Source: Caldilineae bacterium
GTDB taxonomy: Bacteria; Chloroflexota; Anaerolineae; Epilineales; Epilineaceae
Length of the DNA: 64,000 nt
Direction of reading: 5' to 3'
NCBI GenBank assembly: GCA_020634625.1
Contig: JACKBJ010000013.1
Span: 1-64,000, forward strand
The notes below the pieces were generated by a model, which saw only the letters and a program-made list of their open reading frames with translations, was not told the DNA's origin and did not search any database. Both the position numbers and the translations under genes were made by a program. Shown piece by piece: positions 33,573-42,052 of this stretch (position 1 is the first letter of the stretch; every line of letters begins with the position of its first letter).

Positions 33573-33645
33573 GGGTCGATCGACCCCGCCGATCGCGGAC
33601 CCCGTCCGCGCGCGCATGATGCACCGATTGATCCGCATCGATCAA
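33573..33645. promoter_or_regulatory. Three inverted repeats upstream of oxidase-like operon
   Basis: Perfect 14-bp palindrome GGGTCGATCGACCC (33573-33586), hairpin CGCGGAC/GTCCGCG (33594-33610), and TTGATC/GATCAA arms with 6-nt spacing (33628-33645). The last has FNR-like half-sites TTGAT and ATCAA but 8 nt apart where FNR needs 4. The 14-bp palindrome lies 25 bp before the start codon, a reasonable operator position. Confidence 0.4.
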
Positions 33646-33664
33646 GTGAGGCATCATTGCGACC

Positions 33665-33705
33665 ATGCACCAGCTCCCTTCGGGCAGCCGGTGAACCGCG
33701 TGGCG
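33665..33705 (+). pseudogene. Relic of a third cyclase-fusion gene
   Basis: ATGCACCAGCTCCC (33665-33678) closely matches the start of the fusion genes (12 of 14 positions). It is joined directly to TTCGGGCAGCCGGTGAACC (33679-33697), identical to codons for FGQPVN in the cyclase domain of the full copy, continuing to 33705 with one difference. About 330 bp between these points, and everything after the conserved cyclase motif, is deleted. It has no coding value. Confidence 0.7.
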
Positions 33706-33763
33706 GCCTCGTCGGACGGCCAGCGCGTGGGCCGACGCGAACCCAGACCACAGGAGCCAGACC

Positions 33764-34135
33764 ATGCAGCTCGGTGCCTTCTCGATCAGCCTGGCCGTCA
33801 AGGATCTCGAGGCCTCGCGGGCCTTCTACGAAGCGCTCGGCTTCGAGGCTTTCGCCGGCGAGGCCCAACAGGGCTGGCTGATCCTGCGCAACGGCGCGCA
33901 TGTCATCGGCCTGTTCCAGGGCATGTTCGATCGCAACATCCTGACCTTCAACCCGGGTTGGGACCAGCGCGCGCAGCCGCTCGAGAGCTTCACCGACGTG
34001 CGCGAGCTCCAGCGGCGGCTCAAGGCCAAGGGCCTGACCTTCGAGGCCGAGGCCGACGAGAGCGGCTCCGGGCCGGCGAGCTTCATCGTCGTCGATCCGG
34101 ACGGCAACCCGGTGCTCGTCGACCAGCATGTCTGA
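33764..34135 (+). CDS. VOC-family (glyoxalase-like) protein
   Basis: This 123-residue protein has the paired beta-alpha-beta-beta-beta units of the vicinal oxygen chelate fold: FSISLAVKDLEASRAFYEAL opens the first half and ASFIVVDPDGNPVLVDQH closes the second. AGGAG lies 8 nt before ATG. Such small proteins may be dioxygenase-, glyoxalase- or antibiotic-resistance-like. The metal-ligand set is incomplete by eye, so the reaction is unknown. It starts shortly after the cyclase relic. Confidence 0.8.
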   Translation: MQLGAFSISLAVKDLEASRAFYEALGFEAFAGEAQQGWLILRNGAHVIGLFQGMFDRNILTFNPGWDQRAQPLESFTDVRELQRRLKAKGLTFEAEADESGSGPASFIVVDPDGNPVLVDQHV

Positions 34136-34241
34136 GCGTCGGACCCGGCTGGGCGCCGGATCGGAACATGGCCTCGCTCGGCGCACCAGTCGGCGCTCGC
34201 GGCATCGCCGCGCCGGCTTGCGTGACCGGGGAGCCGGCGCG

Positions 34242-34619
34242 CTAGGGGCGCGGCCCCGTCCTGAAGGCCGAGAGGTCGAGCACGACGAAGCCTTCCGCCT
34301 GCCGCGGAAGGTGCTCGCCCTCGGCTGCCTCCGCCGGGACCCCCAGCTCACGCAGCGCGCGCACGGCGTTGACGCTGCAGCGCGCCTGACCCGGCGCTGG
34401 GCGGAAGAGCCCGTAGGCGTCGTCGCTGGGCTGCGCGCCGCGCAGGCCGAGCAGCCCACGTTCGGCGTCGACCGCCAGCAGAAGGTGCGTGGGCTGGCGC
34501 ATGGCCTCGAAGAGCCGCGGACCGAGGGTCAGCGTGCCGTCGCCGTGAAGGTAGATCGACATGCCCTCGGCTGGCATCGGCGGCGGGTTTCGGCGGGGCT
34601 TGATCTGGGTCCAGGGCAT
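34242..34619 (-). CDS. Hypothetical protein, 125 aa
   Basis: I do not recognise this protein. The start at ATG 34619 follows GGGAGG at about 10-nt spacing. It opens with a basic/proline-rich stretch (WTQIKPRRNPPPMP), then beta-rich sequence (MSIYLHGDGTLTLGPRLFEA) and THLLLAVDAERGLLGL, like small DNA- or ligand-binding beta folds. A cysteine-containing helix (ARCSVNAVRALRELGVP) and a short C-terminal strand end it. It is divergent from acr3 and convergent with the VOC gene. No signal peptide or membrane segment. Confidence 0.55.
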   Translation of the reverse strand: MPWTQIKPRRNPPPMPAEGMSIYLHGDGTLTLGPRLFEAMRQPTHLLLAVDAERGLLGLRGAQPSDDAYGLFRPAPGQARCSVNAVRALRELGVPAEAAEGEHLPRQAEGFVVLDLSAFRTGPRP

Positions 34620-34772
34620 CGTGGCGACGGCCTCCCATGGTCGGGTCTGGGCTCGGGACTCGGGGCTGGCGAGCCTGGATCGCGGCGCGCCGACCCCGGG
34701 CGCGACGGGGGAGACGATACGGGACCTTGGCCGATCGGTCCACACTTCGATGCGAGCGAAGAGGACTGAAGC

Positions 34773-35861
34773 ATGTCGAAGGAGACGCCGAGCATGGATG
34801 CTTTGCCACCGCGAGCCGCCGGTCGCCTGGACTTCCTGGACCGCTACCTCACACTGTGGATCCTGCTGGCGATGGCCGTCGGCGTGCTGGCGGGGCGCTT
34901 GCTGCCCGCGCTCAGCGCCGGCCTGGATCGGCTCAGCCTGGGCACGACCAACCTGCCCATCGCCATCGGCCTGATCTGCATGATGTACCCGCCGCTGGCC
35001 AAGGTGCGCTACGAGGAGCTGCCAACCGTCTTTCGAGACGGGAAGGTGCTGGCGCTGTCGTTGGCCCAGAACTGGCTCGTCGGTCCGGTGCTCATGTTCC
35101 TCCTGGCGGTGATCTTTCTGCGCGACAGGCCGGAGTACATGGTCGGGCTGACCATCGTCGGCCTGGCGCGCTGCATCGCCATGGTGCTGGTCTGGAACGA
35201 CCTGGCGCGCGGAAGCAGCGACTACGCGGCCGGCCTGGTGGCGCTCAACAGCATCTTCCAGGTGCTCTTCTTCGGCCTCTACGCCTGGGTCTTCGTCACC
35301 TGGCTGCCGCAGCAGCTCGGCCTCGAGGGCGCCCTGCTCAAGGTGAGCATGGGCGCCATCTTCCAGAGCGTGCTGGTCTACCTCGGCATCCCCTTCCTGG
35401 CCGGCATGCTCACCCGCGCGATCCTGCGGCCGATGAAGGGCGAGGCCTGGTACCAGGAAATCTTCCTCCCGCGCATCGGGCCGATGACCCTGATCGCCCT
35501 GCTGTTCACCATCGTGCTCATGTTCAGCCTGCAGGGCGAGCGCATCCTCGCATCGCCGCTGGACGTCGCCCGCATCGGGCTGCCGCTGGTGCTCTACTTC
35601 GTGATCATGTTCGGGATCTCGTTCTACCTGGCCTACCGCGTCGGCGCGGACTACGCGCGCGCCGCGACGCTGGCCTTCACTGCCTCCGGCAACAACTTCG
35701 AGCTGGCCATCGCGGTGGCGGTCTCCGTCTTCGGCATCGGCTCCGGCGTGGCCTTCGCGACCGTCATCGGCCCGCTGGTCGAGGTCCCGGTGCTGATCGG
35801 CCTGGTGGGCGTGTCGCTCCGCCTCGGCCGGCGCTATTTCGGCCTCGGCGCGATCGACTAG
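34773..35861 (+). CDS. acr3: Acr3-type arsenite efflux permease
   Basis: This 362-residue protein has ten hydrophobic segments and matches the ACR3 branch of the bile/arsenite/riboflavin transporter superfamily. Diagnostic stretches are LPIAIGLICMMYPPLAKVRY, QNWLVGPVLMFLLA, and GLARCIAMVLVWNDLARGSS with the essential Cys (C134), then FTASGNNFELAIAV. It should export arsenite or antimonite using the proton gradient. GAGG precedes ATG 34773; an alternative start at 34794 has AAGGAG. No arsR, arsC or ArsR-type operator is visible nearby, unlike most ars operons. Confidence 0.92.
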   Translation: MSKETPSMDALPPRAAGRLDFLDRYLTLWILLAMAVGVLAGRLLPALSAGLDRLSLGTTNLPIAIGLICMMYPPLAKVRYEELPTVFRDGKVLALSLAQNWLVGPVLMFLLAVIFLRDRPEYMVGLTIVGLARCIAMVLVWNDLARGSSDYAAGLVALNSIFQVLFFGLYAWVFVTWLPQQLGLEGALLKVSMGAIFQSVLVYLGIPFLAGMLTRAILRPMKGEAWYQEIFLPRIGPMTLIALLFTIVLMFSLQGERILASPLDVARIGLPLVLYFVIMFGISFYLAYRVGADYARAATLAFTASGNNFELAIAVAVSVFGIGSGVAFATVIGPLVEVPVLIGLVGVSLRLGRRYFGLGAID

Positions 35862-35918
35862 GCCTGCCGGTTGCCGGCGCAACGCGGCCGCAGGCCCGTC
35901 GCCCTGGCGCGGATGTGC

Positions 35919-37034
35919 CTAGCGCAGCCAGCCCTTGCGGCGGAAGAAGATCAGCATGCCGACGGCGATCCCGAGCATGATGACGATCGCGACCGGGTAG
36001 CCGTAAGCCCAGCGCAGCTCGGGCATGTTGTAGGGCGAGCGCTCCGGGTCGAAGTTCATGCCGTAGATGCCGGCCACGAAGGTCAGCGGGATGAAGATGG
36101 CGCCTGTGATGGTCAGCACCTTCATGATCTCGTTGGCCCGGTGGCTGACGCTGGACAGGTAGAAGTCCATCAGCTCGCCGCAGCTCTCGCGATGGCCTTC
36201 GAGCAGCTCGAGCACCAGCACCGCATGGTCGTAGCAGTCGCGCAGGTGGATTCGGGTCTCGTCCTCGATGCCCGGCAGCGGGTCGCGGATCAGGCGGTTG
36301 AGCAGCTCGCGCATCGGCCAGGCGCTGCGACGCATCGCGGCCAGGGTCTGGCGGGTCTCGAAGAGCTCGGCCAGCATGTCGGGCTGGGGATCGAGCAGGA
36401 TGCGCTCCTGCAGCGACTCCATCCGCTCGCCGAGCGCCTCGAGCGGCGGCAGGTAGCGGTCGACCACCGCGTCGATCAGCGCGTAGGCCAGGTAGTCGGC
36501 GCCGGAGCTTCGGATCAGGCGACCCGCCTGACGGATGCGGGCCCGAACCGGCTCGAAGGCCTCGCCCTGCGACTCGCGGAAGCTGAGCAGCCAGCCCTCG
36601 CCGAAGAAGAGGCTGACCTGTCGATCCCGCCCGCCGACCTCGAGGCCCGGCTCGCGCAGGAGCACCGCGACGCAGCCCGGGAAGTCCTCGACCTTGGGGC
36701 GCTGGTGGGTGCGGGTGACGTCCTCGAGCAGCAGCCGATGGATGCCGAAGCGCCGTCCGAGCGCCGCCAGCACATCGACGTCGCCCAGTCCGACCACGTC
36801 GATCCAGGCCACCGGCAGGCCTTCCGGCAGCCGATCGAGCTCGGCCACCGAGGCGACCTCGCGGTCCTCCAGCCGCTCGGGTCCGTAAGCCATCAGGCGG
36901 ATCCGCGGCGGCAGGGCATCCGGGTCCGCCTGCAGCTGACCAGGCAGGGCGCCGGCCGTCAAGGGCCGCGTCGGTCGGCGAACGGCCGCTGCTGGGCTGA
37001 CCGGGCGGGGCCCGGCGGACGGGGTCTTGGCCAC
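35919..37034 (-). CDS. corA: CorA-family divalent metal channel
   Basis: This 371-residue protein has the CorA plan: an N-terminal soluble alpha/beta domain, long helices (~190-300), then two C-terminal membrane segments. The signature YGMNF (GMN at 325-327) closes the first of them and a basic tail (RRKGWLR) ends the protein. CorA pentamers conduct Mg2+ and sometimes Co2+ or Ni2+. Translation probably starts at GTG 37034, though no ribosome-binding site is seen; the first 45 residues are proline/alanine-rich and poorly conserved. Confidence 0.9.
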   Translation of the reverse strand: MAKTPSAGPRPVSPAAAVRRPTRPLTAGALPGQLQADPDALPPRIRLMAYGPERLEDREVASVAELDRLPEGLPVAWIDVVGLGDVDVLAALGRRFGIHRLLLEDVTRTHQRPKVEDFPGCVAVLLREPGLEVGGRDRQVSLFFGEGWLLSFRESQGEAFEPVRARIRQAGRLIRSSGADYLAYALIDAVVDRYLPPLEALGERMESLQERILLDPQPDMLAELFETRQTLAAMRRSAWPMRELLNRLIRDPLPGIEDETRIHLRDCYDHAVLVLELLEGHRESCGELMDFYLSSVSHRANEIMKVLTITGAIFIPLTFVAGIYGMNFDPERSPYNMPELRWAYGYPVAIVIMLGIAVGMLIFFRRKGWLR

Positions 37035-37106
37035 GGCGGGAGTCTAGCACATGCGCGACCCGGATGGCGGGCGCGCGACGGACGCTACCGGCGACCCGGT
37101 GGGACA

Positions 37107-37134
37107 CGCCACTGCGGGTATCCCCTCAGTGGCG
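37107..37134. promoter_or_regulatory. Inverted repeat between divergent genes
   Basis: CGCCACTG/CAGTGGCG forms a perfect 8-bp dyad with a 12-nt centre, between corA and the divergent membrane gene. It could be an operator for either direction or part of the corA leader. Confidence 0.4.
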
Positions 37135-37163
37135 CCGCGTCGCGCGATGCGGGATTGTTCGGA

Positions 37164-37192
37164 TTGTGTCTCGCGCCCGACGCCACGATACT
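37164..37192 (+). promoter_or_regulatory. Candidate promoter for the 37.2 kb operon
   Basis: TTGTGT (37164-37169), 17-nt spacer, GATACT (37187-37192), about 60 nt upstream of the start at 37253. Each hexamer matches consensus at 4 of 6 positions. Confidence 0.35.
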
Positions 37193-37252
37193 GGTCCGGT
37201 CGCGGCATGCCGTCGCGGCCTTGGTCGAGCTCGGATCGCGAAGGAGTTGTCG

Positions 37253-37816
37253 ATGGTGGTGCAGCCCGCGCAGGCATGGCGGCGGTTCGAGCCGGTGCTC
37301 AACGGTCGTTGGCATGAGCGCGCGCTCATCGCCTTTCTCGTCATCGTGCTCGCGCACTGGGCGGAGCACATCGTCCAGGCCATCCAGATCTTCGTCCTGG
37401 GCTGGGCGCGTCCCGACTCGCGCGGCGTGCTGGGCCAGTACTGGCCCTGGCTCGTCAAGTCGGAGCTGCTTCACTACGGCTATGCGCTGGTGATGCTGGT
37501 CGGGCTGTGGATCCTGCGCCGGGGCTTCACCGGCGCCAGCTACACCTGGTGGATGCTCTCGTTCTGGATCCAGTTCTGGCACCACATCGAGCATGCGGTC
37601 CTCCAGCTGCAGGCGCTGACCGGGTACCATCTGTTTGGACGGCCGGTGCCGACCAGCATCGTGCAGCTCTGGGTGCCCCGCGTCGAGCTGCACATGTTCT
37701 ACAATACGATCGTCTTCATCCCGATGGTGGTGGCGATGTACCTGCATCGTTACGGAGAGCACCCGGCCGACGCGCCGGCGCCGGCCTGCAGCTGCTCGCG
37801 CGTGGCGCGCACATGA
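37253..37816 (+). CDS. Histidine-rich membrane protein of unknown function
   Basis: The 187-residue product starts at ATG 37253 with AAGGAG 6 nt upstream. It has four or five membrane segments, and histidines cluster at segment ends: LAHWAEHIVQ, KSELLHYGY and FWHHIEHAVLQ, with LHMFYNTIVF and LHRYGEH later. Such paired His could bind haem or metal ions. I recognise no named family, though similar proteins occur beside copper- and cytochrome-related genes. It is coupled to the next gene by an ATGA overlap; that gene encodes an exported domain, suggesting the two act together at the membrane. Confidence 0.55.
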   Translation: MVVQPAQAWRRFEPVLNGRWHERALIAFLVIVLAHWAEHIVQAIQIFVLGWARPDSRGVLGQYWPWLVKSELLHYGYALVMLVGLWILRRGFTGASYTWWMLSFWIQFWHHIEHAVLQLQALTGYHLFGRPVPTSIVQLWVPRVELHMFYNTIVFIPMVVAMYLHRYGEHPADAPAPACSCSRVART

Positions 37817-38385
37817 GGGACCCCGAGGCTCGGCGGATCGCGATCGGGCTCGGTCTCGCGTTGATCGCCTGTCTTGGTCTGGGTGTCGGACCCTGGGCGC
37901 CGACCGTCGGTGCCCACGAAGGCCAGCCCTATCCCGTGCTCGAGGGCGCCGAGGTCGGTCCCTACCGGATCGACCTCTGGTCGGACCCGGATTTCGGCGA
38001 AGGCGAGTTCTGGATGATCGTCGCGGACGCGGCCGATCCCGCGGCCCTCGAGGTCCGACTCGACGCCGCACCCGAGGCCGAGCCGCAGCATCGCCTCGAG
38101 GCGCTTGCGGCCTGGCAGCCCACCAAGGATCGGCCGGATGCGGCTCGGTACGTGGCCCTGCTGCCGCTCGACCGGGACGGGTGGTGGACGGTCGACCTGT
38201 CGGTCGCCGGCCCGTCCGGCGCCGGCAGCGCCCGGACGCGGGTGGAAGTGCGGTCGCTCGGCCCGAGCCGGCGCGAGGCCTTGGCCTACCTGCTGCCCTT
38301 CGGCTTCCTGGCATTGCTCGTCGCGGCGCATCAGCTTCGTCGAGGGCGGCGCGCCCGCAGCGGCGAGGCCGCGGCGAGTGCTTGA
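37813..38385 (+). CDS. Exported protein with C-terminal membrane anchor
   Basis: This 190-residue protein overlaps the preceding gene by 4 bp. An N-terminal signal peptide (~8-34) is followed by a mature domain starting AHEGQPYPVLEGAEVGPYRI, then DLWSDPDFGEGEFWMIV, and a C-terminal membrane helix (~163-180, YLLPFGFLALLVAA) with a basic tail. The VGPYR...W-[ST]-DPD-x-G-x-G-x-F motif recurs in FixH-like and other uncharacterised extracytoplasmic domains near copper and oxidase genes. Function is unknown; it is probably an outward-facing beta domain tethered to the membrane. Confidence 0.55.
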   Translation: MRDPEARRIAIGLGLALIACLGLGVGPWAPTVGAHEGQPYPVLEGAEVGPYRIDLWSDPDFGEGEFWMIVADAADPAALEVRLDAAPEAEPQHRLEALAAWQPTKDRPDAARYVALLPLDRDGWWTVDLSVAGPSGAGSARTRVEVRSLGPSRREALAYLLPFGFLALLVAAHQLRRGRRARSGEAAASA

Positions 38386-38455
38386 CGGACGGCGCATCGG
38401 GGCGCTAGCGTTGGACGATCCATCCGTTCCCGATCGGTCCAGCGCTGGAGCGCAC

Positions 38456-39520
38456 ATGAGCAGCGAAAGGGACGAGCTCGCGGGCCCCGGCGGAGGGCCC
38501 GCGCCGATCGCGTCGGCGCCAGCCGCCTCGGACGCGCAGCGCCTGTCGCGCCTGGCCAGCTTCCCGGAGCAAAACCCCAATCTGGTCATCGAGATCGATG
38601 GTGCGTCGAGGATCCGCTACCTGAACCCGATCGCGCGGGAGCGCTTTCCGGATCTCGTGCAGCTGGGCCTCGAGCATCCGCTGCTCTCGGACCTGGGCGA
38701 GGCGGCCGCGCGGATCGGTTCGGCGGCGGGCGCGTTTCTCGCCCGCGAGGTGGACCTGGGCGATCGCGTTTTCGAGCAGAAGATCTGCCCGATCGCCGAC
38801 GACACGGGCTTGGGCCTGCGGATCTTCGCCACCGACGTGACGGCGCTGCGCCGGGCGCACGAGGACATCCGGCGCCTGGCGCAGCGCGTGGTCGAGGCCC
38901 AGGAGGCCGAGCGGCTGCGCATCGCCCGCGACCTCCATGACGACGCCGGCCAGGCCTTGACCGCGCTGCGGATCAGCGTCAAGCTGCTGGTGGACGACCT
39001 GCCGACCGAGCAGGCGGGGCTGCGAGCCGAGCTCGACGGCATCGTCGGGCTCATCGGCGAGACCCACGAGCGCATCCGGGCCATCGCGCGCGGGCTACGC
39101 CCGCCGATGCTCGATACGGTCGGGCTCGAGCGGGCGCTTCGATCCGAGTGCCAGGCCTTTGCCGAGCGCGCCGGGATCGTGGCGGACCAGGCCTACGCGA
39201 CGCCCTTGCCGCAGCTGTCCGAGGCCGCCTCGACCGCCGTCTACCGACTGGTGCAGGAGGGCCTGACCAACGTGTTGCGGCACGCTCGCGCCGACCGGGT
39301 GCGGCTGGTGCTCGGCCGCGAGCCCGGCGGTATCCGCGTGGAGCTGGAGGACGACGGCTGCGGCTTCGACCCCCGCTTGCTCGTCAGCGCGACCGGGATC
39401 GGGCTCCGGGGGCTGCGGGAGCGCTTCGAGCTGCTGGGCGGCGGCTTCGTGGTCGACAGTCGACCGGGGCGGGGCACGCGGCTGCTGGGCTGGCTCGACG
39501 GCTTGGAGCCGGCGCCGTGA
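38456..39520 (+). CDS. NarL-type sensor histidine kinase, cytosolic
   Basis: This 354-residue protein starts at ATG 38456 (GGAG 5 nt upstream). Residues ~30-130 form a PAS-like sensor (NPNLVIEIDGASRIRYLN). The HisKA_3 dimerisation helix has ERLRIARDLHDDAGQALTAL with phospho-acceptor H161. The HATPase domain shows VYRLVQEGLTNVLRHARA and DDGCGFD, ending GLRGLRERFELLGG. No membrane segment is present, so the signal is probably intracellular. The response regulator follows with a GTGA overlap, so both are made from one message. Confidence 0.88.
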   Translation: MSSERDELAGPGGGPAPIASAPAASDAQRLSRLASFPEQNPNLVIEIDGASRIRYLNPIARERFPDLVQLGLEHPLLSDLGEAAARIGSAAGAFLAREVDLGDRVFEQKICPIADDTGLGLRIFATDVTALRRAHEDIRRLAQRVVEAQEAERLRIARDLHDDAGQALTALRISVKLLVDDLPTEQAGLRAELDGIVGLIGETHERIRAIARGLRPPMLDTVGLERALRSECQAFAERAGIVADQAYATPLPQLSEAASTAVYRLVQEGLTNVLRHARADRVRLVLGREPGGIRVELEDDGCGFDPRLLVSATGIGLRGLRERFELLGGGFVVDSRPGRGTRLLGWLDGLEPAP

Positions 39521-40158
39521 TCCGGGTGGTGGTGGCCGACGATCACCATCTGGTGCGCGAGGGCATCGTCACGCTCTTGAACCGCAGCGGCGAGATCGAA
39601 GTGGTCGGCGAGGCATCGGACGGGGCGGCCGCGCTGGCGCTCGTGGCACAGGCGGCGCCCGACGTGCTGGTGCTCGACCTGACCATGCCGGGCGTGGACG
39701 GGCTCGAGGTGCTGCGCCGCCTGTCGGCCTCCGCGTCGACCGTCTCGACCGTGATCTTGTCGGTGCATGCCGAGTCGGCCCTGGTGCAAGAGGTCCTGGC
39801 GGCCGGCGCGCGCGGCTTCGTGCCCAAGGCCGCCGTGACCGAAGAGTTGATCCTGGCCATCCGCGCCGCGCGGCACGGCGCGAGCTATCTCAGCCCGGCG
39901 GCCTCGGCGGCGCTGCTGCAGCCGGTGGCGCCGCGGCCCTCCGAGCCCGCGGTGGGGCTCTCCCAGCGCGAGCGCGAGGTGCTGGCCCACGTCGCGGCAG
40001 GGCTGACCAGCCGGGCAATCGCGGCCGAGCTCGGGCTCAGCGTCAAGACGGTCGAGCGGCACCGCTCGAACCTGATGGCCAAGCTCGGCGTGGGCAACGT
40101 GGTCGACCTGCTGCGCACCGCCATCCGACTGCAGCTCATCGACATCGACCGTGGCTGA
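39517..40158 (+). CDS. NarL/FixJ-family response regulator
   Basis: This 213-residue protein starts at GTG 39517 overlapping the kinase stop. The receiver domain has acidic pocket D8-D9, phospho-acceptor D54 (VLVLDLTMPG) and Lys in FVPKAAVT. The C-terminal LuxR-type HTH has LSQREREVLAHVAAGLTSRA and LGLSVKTVERHRSNLMAKLG. It is the cognate partner of the kinase and should activate transcription when phosphorylated. The two following genes overlap or nearly abut, so they may be part of the same unit and possibly its targets. Confidence 0.92.
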   Translation: MIRVVVADDHHLVREGIVTLLNRSGEIEVVGEASDGAAALALVAQAAPDVLVLDLTMPGVDGLEVLRRLSASASTVSTVILSVHAESALVQEVLAAGARGFVPKAAVTEELILAIRAARHGASYLSPAASAALLQPVAPRPSEPAVGLSQREREVLAHVAAGLTSRAIAAELGLSVKTVERHRSNLMAKLGVGNVVDLLRTAIRLQLIDIDRG

Positions 40159-40201
40159 CCGCTTCGCGCGCCAGCCGGGCTCCCAGGGGACGCGACCAGG
40201 C

Positions 40202-42052
40202 ATGTCAACGCAGCACGCCAACGAACCGACGCCCGTCGCCGCCTGGCGGCGGGCCCTGCCGGGCCTGCTCTTCGCCGGGCTCCTGGCGACGACCGTCCTG
40301 CTGGCGCGCCGCGTCGAACGGGAGTCGGGCCAGCTCGGGTCGGCCAGCGAGACCGAAGCCCGGTCCACGGCCGATGCCTACGGGTTCCACTTCGACGAGG
40401 TGTCCCAATCGGTCGGCATCGACTTCGTCCACTCGGCGCCGAGCTTCGACCCGCGGCTCGAGCACATCATGCCCCAGGTCGCCTCGATGGGCGCCGGGCT
40501 GGCCGTGGGGGACTACGATCGCGACGGATGGCTCGACATCTACGTCACCAACAGCGGCGAGGGCAGCGCGAACCGCCTCTACCACAATCTGGGCGACGGG
40601 CGCTTCGAGGACCGCGCGCCCGAGCTGGGGCTGGCCGACCTCAATCGGGCGGGCACCGGCGTCAGCATGGCCGCGCTCTGGGGCGACTACGACAACGACG
40701 GCTTCGACGACCTGCTGGTCACCAAATGGGGTCGGCCGGAGCTCTTCCACAACGAGGCCGGGCGGTCCTTCCGACGCGTCACCGAGGGCGCCGGGCTGCC
40801 CGACTGGGTCAACGCCACGAGCGCGGTCTGGTTCGACTACGACCGCGACGGCATGCTCGACCTGTTCCTGGGCGGCTACTATCCCGAGTCGGTCGACCTC
40901 TGGCACCTCGACAGCACCGCCATCATGCCCGAGAGCTTCGAGTACGCCTTGAACGGGGGCCGCAAGTACCTGCTTCGCAACCTCGGCGACGGGCGCTTCG
41001 AGGACGTGGCCGAGTCGGTCGGGCTCGTCAGCTCGCGCTGGGCGCTGGCCGCGGCCGCGGCCGACCTGCGGGGCTCGGGCTGGCAGGACCTGGTGATCGC
41101 GAACGACTACGGCGTCGCGGAGTACTTCCGCAACGACGCGGGCCGGTTCCGCGAGGTCGGCGCCGAGAACGGCATTGGCGATCGGCCCAAGAGCGGGATG
41201 AACGTGGCCTTCGGCGACGTGTTCAACGACGGGCGCAGCGCCATCTACATCACCAACATCAGCCAGGAAGGGGTGCTGGTGCAGGGCAACAACCTCTGGC
41301 TTCCCAGCCAGGCGGCCGAGGACGCCGCGCCCCACTATGACAACTTCGCCGGCGCCATGGACGTCGAGCTCGGGGGCTGGAGCTTCGGCGCCCAGTTCGG
41401 CGACCTCGACAACGACGGCTTCCAGGATCTCTTCCTCACCAACGGCTACGTCTCGGCCGATCCGAAGCGGGACTACTGGTACGACATGGCCAAGGTGGCC
41501 GGCGGCAACGCTCGCATCATCGGTGACGCCGCCAACTGGCCGCCGATGCTCGGAAGGAGCCTCTCGGGCTACCAGCACAAGCGGGTCTGGCGCAACGGCG
41601 GCTCCGGCCGCTTCGCCAACGTCGCCGATGCGGTGGGCGTGCGCGAGACCTTCGACGGCCGTGCGGTGGCCCTGGCCGACCTCGACAACGACGGCGCGTT
41701 GGACGTGCTGGTGGCCCACCAGCGCGGCCCCTTGCTGGTCTATCGGAACGGGGTGCGTCCGGAGGCCGGTTGGATCCAGTTCGAGCTCGAGGGCAGCGCC
41801 AGCAACCGAGACGCCTATGGCGCGACGGTGGACCTGTTCTGGGATGGGCAGCGGCAGCGTCAGGAGCTCGTCTCGGCCAGCGGCTTCTGCGCCCAGAACC
41901 AGTCCCGGCTTCATTTTGGCCTGGGCGCCGCCGGCCGCGTCGATCGTGTCGAGATCCGCTGGCCTTCCGGTCGGCAGCAGACCATCCACGACCCGGAGCC
42001 GCGACGGCTGCACCGGATCGTCGAGAACGCGCCCGAGGAGGTCGGACGATGA
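40202..42052 (+). CDS. FG-GAP/VCBS and ASPIC-UnbV (CRTAC1-like) exported protein
   Basis: Taken from ATG 40202 this protein has 616 residues; a GTG at 40151 overlapping the regulator stop is an alternative. An N-terminal membrane/signal segment (ALPGLLFAGLLATTVLLA) is followed by FG-GAP repeats with calcium-type loops (DYDRDGWLDIYV, DYDNDGFDDLLV, DYDRDGMLDLF, DLDNDGFQDLFL, DLDNDGALDVLV), predicting a beta-propeller. A C-terminal ASPIC/UnbV domain has NRDAYGATVDLFWDGQRQRQ and LHFGLGAAGRVDRVEIRWPS. Such proteins are extracytoplasmic and of uncertain role. The next gene overlaps by ATGA. Confidence 0.85.
   Translation: MSTQHANEPTPVAAWRRALPGLLFAGLLATTVLLARRVERESGQLGSASETEARSTADAYGFHFDEVSQSVGIDFVHSAPSFDPRLEHIMPQVASMGAGLAVGDYDRDGWLDIYVTNSGEGSANRLYHNLGDGRFEDRAPELGLADLNRAGTGVSMAALWGDYDNDGFDDLLVTKWGRPELFHNEAGRSFRRVTEGAGLPDWVNATSAVWFDYDRDGMLDLFLGGYYPESVDLWHLDSTAIMPESFEYALNGGRKYLLRNLGDGRFEDVAESVGLVSSRWALAAAAADLRGSGWQDLVIANDYGVAEYFRNDAGRFREVGAENGIGDRPKSGMNVAFGDVFNDGRSAIYITNISQEGVLVQGNNLWLPSQAAEDAAPHYDNFAGAMDVELGGWSFGAQFGDLDNDGFQDLFLTNGYVSADPKRDYWYDMAKVAGGNARIIGDAANWPPMLGRSLSGYQHKRVWRNGGSGRFANVADAVGVRETFDGRAVALADLDNDGALDVLVAHQRGPLLVYRNGVRPEAGWIQFELEGSASNRDAYGATVDLFWDGQRQRQELVSASGFCAQNQSRLHFGLGAAGRVDRVEIRWPSGRQQTIHDPEPRRLHRIVENAPEEVGR

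Noticed and set aside
34620..34772. ArsR operator before acr3
   Set aside because: Only a weak CTTCG/CGAAG dyad is present, which does not match known ArsR sites, and no arsR gene is nearby.
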